Source of the DNA: an uncultured Halomonas sp.
Lineage (GTDB): Bacteria; Pseudomonadota; Gammaproteobacteria; Pseudomonadales; Halomonadaceae
Direction of reading: 5' to 3'
Assembly (NCBI RefSeq): GCF_947500835.1
Contig: NZ_CANMTQ010000013.1
Location: 1 to 64,000, forward strand
DNA length: 64,000 bases
Positions 60,967 through 64,000 of the stretch are shown one piece after another (the first letter of the stretch is position 1; each line of letters starts with the position of its first letter). Position numbers and translations under genes: made by a program. The notes beneath the pieces were generated by a model. It saw only the letters and a program-made list of their open reading frames with translations. It was not told where the DNA came from and did not search any database.

Positions 60967-62018
60967 AGGTATTTCCCGACAAGTTACCCGAGGCCATCGG
61001 CAAACGCCTGCCACCGGTAATCATCGTTGCCGGCGACGAGCCGTTGATCCACATGGAAGCTTGTGACGCGGTGCGAGCCGCGGCCCGCAAGCAGGGTATC
61101 GAGGAACGTGAAATCCTGCATGTAGAGGGCAACTTTCAATGGGGTCGGCTGACCGAGTCCGCCGCCAGCATGTCGCTGTTCGCCTCGAGCAAGCTGATCG
61201 AGCTGCGCCTGGGGGATCAGTCGCCAGGCCAGGAAGGCAGCAAGGCGCTCGACGCCTATGCGGTGCAAGCCAGGCACAGCGATGACATCCTGCTGATCTC
61301 CGCAGCACGACTGGATTACAAGCAGCAGCAGAGCAAATGGTTCAAGGCGCTGGACAAGATTGGCCTGTTCGTGCCGGTGTGGCCAGTGGATCATCAGCGC
61401 CTGGGCTTCTGGATGCGCGACCGCGCATCCAAGCACGGACTACAGCTGGACATGGACGCCGCCCGTCTGCTTGGCGAACGTACCGAAGGCAACCTGCTTG
61501 CCGCGGACCAGGAACTGCAGAAACTCGCGCTGATCATGCCGCCTGGCGCCCGACTCAATGCCGAGGCTATTGCCAGTGGAGTTGAAGACAACGCCCGTTA
61601 CGACGTCTTCACCCTTACCGACGCCTGCCTGCGCGGTGAACGCGAACGCGCGGTGCGCATCGTGCAGGGACTGCGCGGCGAAGGCATAGAAGCGCCGGTG
61701 GTGCTCTGGGCACTGACTCGCGAGCTGCGCACCCTGCTGTCATTGCAGCAACATCTGGACCAGGGCCAGAGCCTGGAGCATGCCTGCAAGGCCCAGCGCC
61801 CGATGATTCCGGACAAGCGCCGCCCCAACTATCAGCAAGCGCTGCAACGCCTGCCCCATCGTCGTTTGCACAAGTTATTGCTGTTTTCTCAGCGCATCGA
61901 TCTGGCCATTAAAGGTAGCATTGCGCTGCCGCTTTGGGACTCGTTGAACGACCTGTCGCTGACCTTGGCCGGTGGTCGTGGTCTGCTGGCGGAGTCGCCG
62001 CTTTCCTACAAAGTGTGA
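60963..62018 (+). CDS. holA: DNA polymerase III subunit delta
   Basis: A 351-residue clamp-loader subunit that opens the sliding clamp. The N-terminal AAA-like fold has VIIVAGDEPLIHMEACDAVRAAARKQG, and the pattern DDILLISAARLDYKQQQSKWFKAL and ERTEGNLLAADQELQKLAL fits HolA. Walker motifs are absent, as expected for this subunit. It overlaps the lptE stop by four bases. The convergent MFS gene ends only 7 bases away, with no terminator between. Confidence 0.95.
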   Translation: MKVFPDKLPEAIGKRLPPVIIVAGDEPLIHMEACDAVRAAARKQGIEEREILHVEGNFQWGRLTESAASMSLFASSKLIELRLGDQSPGQEGSKALDAYAVQARHSDDILLISAARLDYKQQQSKWFKALDKIGLFVPVWPVDHQRLGFWMRDRASKHGLQLDMDAARLLGERTEGNLLAADQELQKLALIMPPGARLNAEAIASGVEDNARYDVFTLTDACLRGERERAVRIVQGLRGEGIEAPVVLWALTRELRTLLSLQQHLDQGQSLEHACKAQRPMIPDKRRPNYQQALQRLPHRRLHKLLLFSQRIDLAIKGSIALPLWDSLNDLSLTLAGGRGLLAESPLSYKV

Positions 62019-62025
62019 ACAGTCT

Positions 62026-63231
62026 CTATTTGTGTGGCTCGTTCCCCCGACCTTGACGCTCGCTGAAGCAATACACCAGTGTCGCCAGCCCTAGTGCGCT
62101 CGTCAGCAGAATGAACAGCAGTCGGTACTGCTCGCTTGGAACCAGGTGCATGTCATAGGTCAGCTCCATCATCCACCCGCTGATACTTTGAATCAGCGCG
62201 ACACCGACAAAACTCATCGCCGTCAGAAACGCCATTCCCCGGCCATGGTACGCCGGCGCCAGGAAGCTCCGGCAGTGAGACATCAATAGCGGGTAGTTGA
62301 AACCAAAGAGTCCCACCGCGACGAAGGCCCACATCGCAAAATAGGGCCCTTCGGAAGGATAGAGCGCCAGCAGTACCAGGGGAACCAGGGTCACCAGCGA
62401 CGTGACAATCACTAGGCGCCGGGTATTTTGCAGCCAGCGGTCCAGCGCGCCCAGCATGAAAGTGCCGACGCCCAACGCAATCGACATCGCCAGGATGATA
62501 TTGCCCCGTTCGCCGGTATCGAGTCCGAACACCTCGGCCAGATAGGGGCCACTCCAGAGCCCACGGATGGTTATCAGCACCGCATAGCTTGCCAGAAACA
62601 TCGGAATGATCGGCCATAATCCCCGGATGGTTGTAACGCGCGCCATCCCTCGCAACATCACTGTCAGTGAATAGTTCACGCTATCCGGCCGATCCGGCTT
62701 CAATGCCAGCAAGCAGGCGCTGGCCGCCAGTGCCGCCAGCACCATGACGAGCAGCAGCGCAGAGCGCCAGCCCAGCCACTCGGTCGCCATGGCCAGTGGC
62801 GTGGTTCCGAGCAGATCGCCAGTGCTGCCAACCGCGATCACCAAAGCAGTGAAATAAGCAAAACGTTCCGGAGGATAATGGCGACCGATAAACAGCATCG
62901 TTCCGGTGAATATCGGCGCACAGCCGACGCCGATCAACACCTGCCCCACAAAGGCAAGCGAGGCGGATTCCGCCATTGAAAACATCACCGTGCCCAGCAC
63001 CGCCAACCACATGAACAGGCCGATGCTCAGCCGTGCACCAAGCCGGTCCAGCGCCAGGCCCGCAGGTATCTGAGCGACAGCAAAGCTGATGAAGAAGGTC
63101 GAAGACAATAGCCCCAGACCACTTTCGCCGATGGCCAGATCCGCCGAGATTTCCGGGGCGATAACCGCAATCATGCCGCGATAAAACAAGCTGATCGCGT
63201 AGGCGAAACAGAGTACCAACAAGTCACGCAT
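62026..63231 (-). CDS. Major facilitator superfamily transporter
   Basis: A 401-residue membrane protein with about 12 hydrophobic helices. The motif between helices 2 and 3 reads GLALDRLGARLSIGLFMWL, a typical MFS motif A variant. The substrate cannot be inferred. It is divergent from the HutC-like regulator across a structured repeat, so regulation by that protein is possible but speculative. Confidence 0.88.
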   Translation of the reverse strand: MRDLLVLCFAYAISLFYRGMIAVIAPEISADLAIGESGLGLLSSTFFISFAVAQIPAGLALDRLGARLSIGLFMWLAVLGTVMFSMAESASLAFVGQVLIGVGCAPIFTGTMLFIGRHYPPERFAYFTALVIAVGSTGDLLGTTPLAMATEWLGWRSALLLVMVLAALAASACLLALKPDRPDSVNYSLTVMLRGMARVTTIRGLWPIIPMFLASYAVLITIRGLWSGPYLAEVFGLDTGERGNIILAMSIALGVGTFMLGALDRWLQNTRRLVIVTSLVTLVPLVLLALYPSEGPYFAMWAFVAVGLFGFNYPLLMSHCRSFLAPAYHGRGMAFLTAMSFVGVALIQSISGWMMELTYDMHLVPSEQYRLLFILLTSALGLATLVYCFSERQGRGNEPHK

Positions 63232-63270
63232 GGGGGCGTATCCATAGGCAGAAATTGAACCCTCATGCTT

Positions 63271-63413
63271 AGAGGGTGTTTACAAAATGCCTGCACTCGG
63301 CAATACAGCGTTGAAATTAAACTCAAAATGCTCATTTACACTACGTAAACTGCGCTTTCTCATTCAATTTCGCCTTGTCTTGCCTTCGTTCGCCTGTTTT
63401 GTAAACACCCTCT
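63271..63413 (-). repeat. Structured intergenic repeat, copy 5
   Basis: Perfect 17-bp terminal inverted repeats, AGAGGGTGTTTACAAAA (63271-63287) and its complement at 63397-63413. The reversed core matches the 35.5 kb copy closely (GGCAAGACAAGGCGAAATTGA, then apical TTTAC-loop-GTAAA, then TTTCAACGCTGTATTGCCGAG). Inner arms lie at 63313-63322 and 63362-63371. It fills about 40 percent of the 363-base gap between the MFS and HutC-like genes; the remaining sequence shows nothing recognisable. Confidence 0.87.
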
Positions 63414-63594
63414 TAAGGGCGGCTTACTTTCCGAACGAGCTTAGCGCAGCTGCCGCCGCGTTTCAGCTTTCGCTTGGGCCGTGGGGCCATGCGAGTCGCC
63501 GCGACCGTCAGCTCATCACATGAGATGCTGGCAGGCCCGGCACCGGGTAGACTAGGCGGCACTCTACTTCTTGATGAAAGGACTCGCGCAGACC

Positions 63595-64000
63595 ATGGGC
63601 AGTACTTCCCCACTCTATCTGCAAATTCAGCAACATCTGCTGGAAAGGATGTCCAATGGCGACTATCCGGTGCACCATCAGATTCCACCCGAGGAGCAGT
63701 TGGCTCGTGATTTCGGCGTCAGCCGCATGACCGCCAACAAGGCGATCCGCGATCTGGTGCAGCAAGGGTATCTGGTTCGCCAGCCAGGACTGGGTACCTT
63801 CGTCACCGATCGCAAGGCAGAATCCTCGTTGCTCGACGTCACCAACATTGCCGAGGAAGTACGCAGTCGCGACCATGTCTATCGCAACGAGGTGCTGATC
63901 AGCGAGGCCATCGAGGCCGATGATGAAGTGGCGCTACGTCTGGGCGTTCGTCTAGGCACCCGTGTCTTTCATACATTGCTGGTACATTTCGAGAACGACG
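63595..64000 (+). CDS. GntR-family regulator, HutC-like (3' end outside window)
   Basis: An open frame of 135 codons running off the window. The N-terminal winged helix (PLYLQIQQHLLERMSNGDYP, then LARDFGVSRMTANKAIRDLVQQGYLVRQPGLGTFV) is a GntR domain of the HutC/FarR subfamily. The start of a UTRA effector domain follows (LLDVTNIAEEVRSRDHVYRNEVL). The NIAEE segment resembles the histidine utilisation repressor HutC, so hut genes may follow downstream. The ATG at 63595 has AAGGA about 12 bases upstream; an in-frame ATG at 63574 is an alternative. Confidence 0.82.
   Translation, partial: MGSTSPLYLQIQQHLLERMSNGDYPVHHQIPPEEQLARDFGVSRMTANKAIRDLVQQGYLVRQPGLGTFVTDRKAESSLLDVTNIAEEVRSRDHVYRNEVLISEAIEADDEVALRLGVRLGTRVFHTLLVHFEND

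Overview
The window looks like chromosomal DNA of a moderately halophilic gammaproteobacterium of the Halomonadaceae (Halomonas or Chromohalobacter type). This is an inference from a complete choline-to-glycine-betaine osmoprotection module, a miaB-ybeZ-ybeY-corC-lnt / leuS-lptE-holA block, an rpe-gph-trpE-trpGDC arrangement, and fairly GC-rich codon use. No prophage, transposase, CRISPR array or rRNA operon is visible.

Layout. 0-7.8 kb: tRNA-Asn and elongator tRNA-Met, then the betaine region: a choline-binding protein (choX-like) divergent from betI-betB-betA, with betT convergent to betA. Two near-identical BetI-type operators sit in front of choX/betI and in front of betT. 7.8-18.2 kb: fadE with a PsrA-like site, rlpA-like lipoprotein, quinone reductase, DUF488, two amino-acid/metabolite exporters, an alpha/beta hydrolase, an unknown gene, a glycerophosphodiesterase and a nucleoside transporter. 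18.2-27.6 kb: a cobalamin riboswitch controlling btuB, sulfite dehydrogenase sorAB, opgD, an SOS-box-controlled radical SAM gene, a small winged-helix protein, cobO and btuF. 27.6-35.6 kb: SIMPL protein, crcB-serS, a YdiJ-type FAD/Fe-S dehydrogenase and a CPA-type antiporter. 35.6-41.8 kb (minus strand): rpe, a GIY-YIG gene, gph, then a trp leader peptide with attenuator, trpE, trpG, trpD, trpC. 41.9-47.7 kb: gamma-glutamyltransferase and a sulfate ABC importer (sbp-cysTWA). 47.8-51.3 kb: an aldolase remnant, a glycosyltransferase, a YajG-type lipoprotein, thiopurine methyltransferase and DUF1820. 51.5-62 kb: the conserved miaB...holA housekeeping block. 62-64 kb: an MFS transporter and the start of a HutC-like GntR regulator, cut by the window end.

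The most interesting non-genic signal is a set of five short (about 110-147 bp) structured intergenic repeats (15.87, 22.49, 26.54, 35.50 and 63.27 kb). They share an inner plan (an ACAAGGCG-like block, then GGAG, an apical hairpin, and GAG), but their stem sequences change from copy to copy while staying self-complementary. One copy fills a convergent intergenic gap exactly from stop codon to stop codon. Two copies bracket the opgD-to-cobO block as direct repeats. A different structured element lies inside the betB-betA transcript. Other regulatory finds are a 32-residue Trp-rich leader ORF before trpE, a perfect 30-bp palindrome containing a consensus LexA box, and the paired BetI operators.
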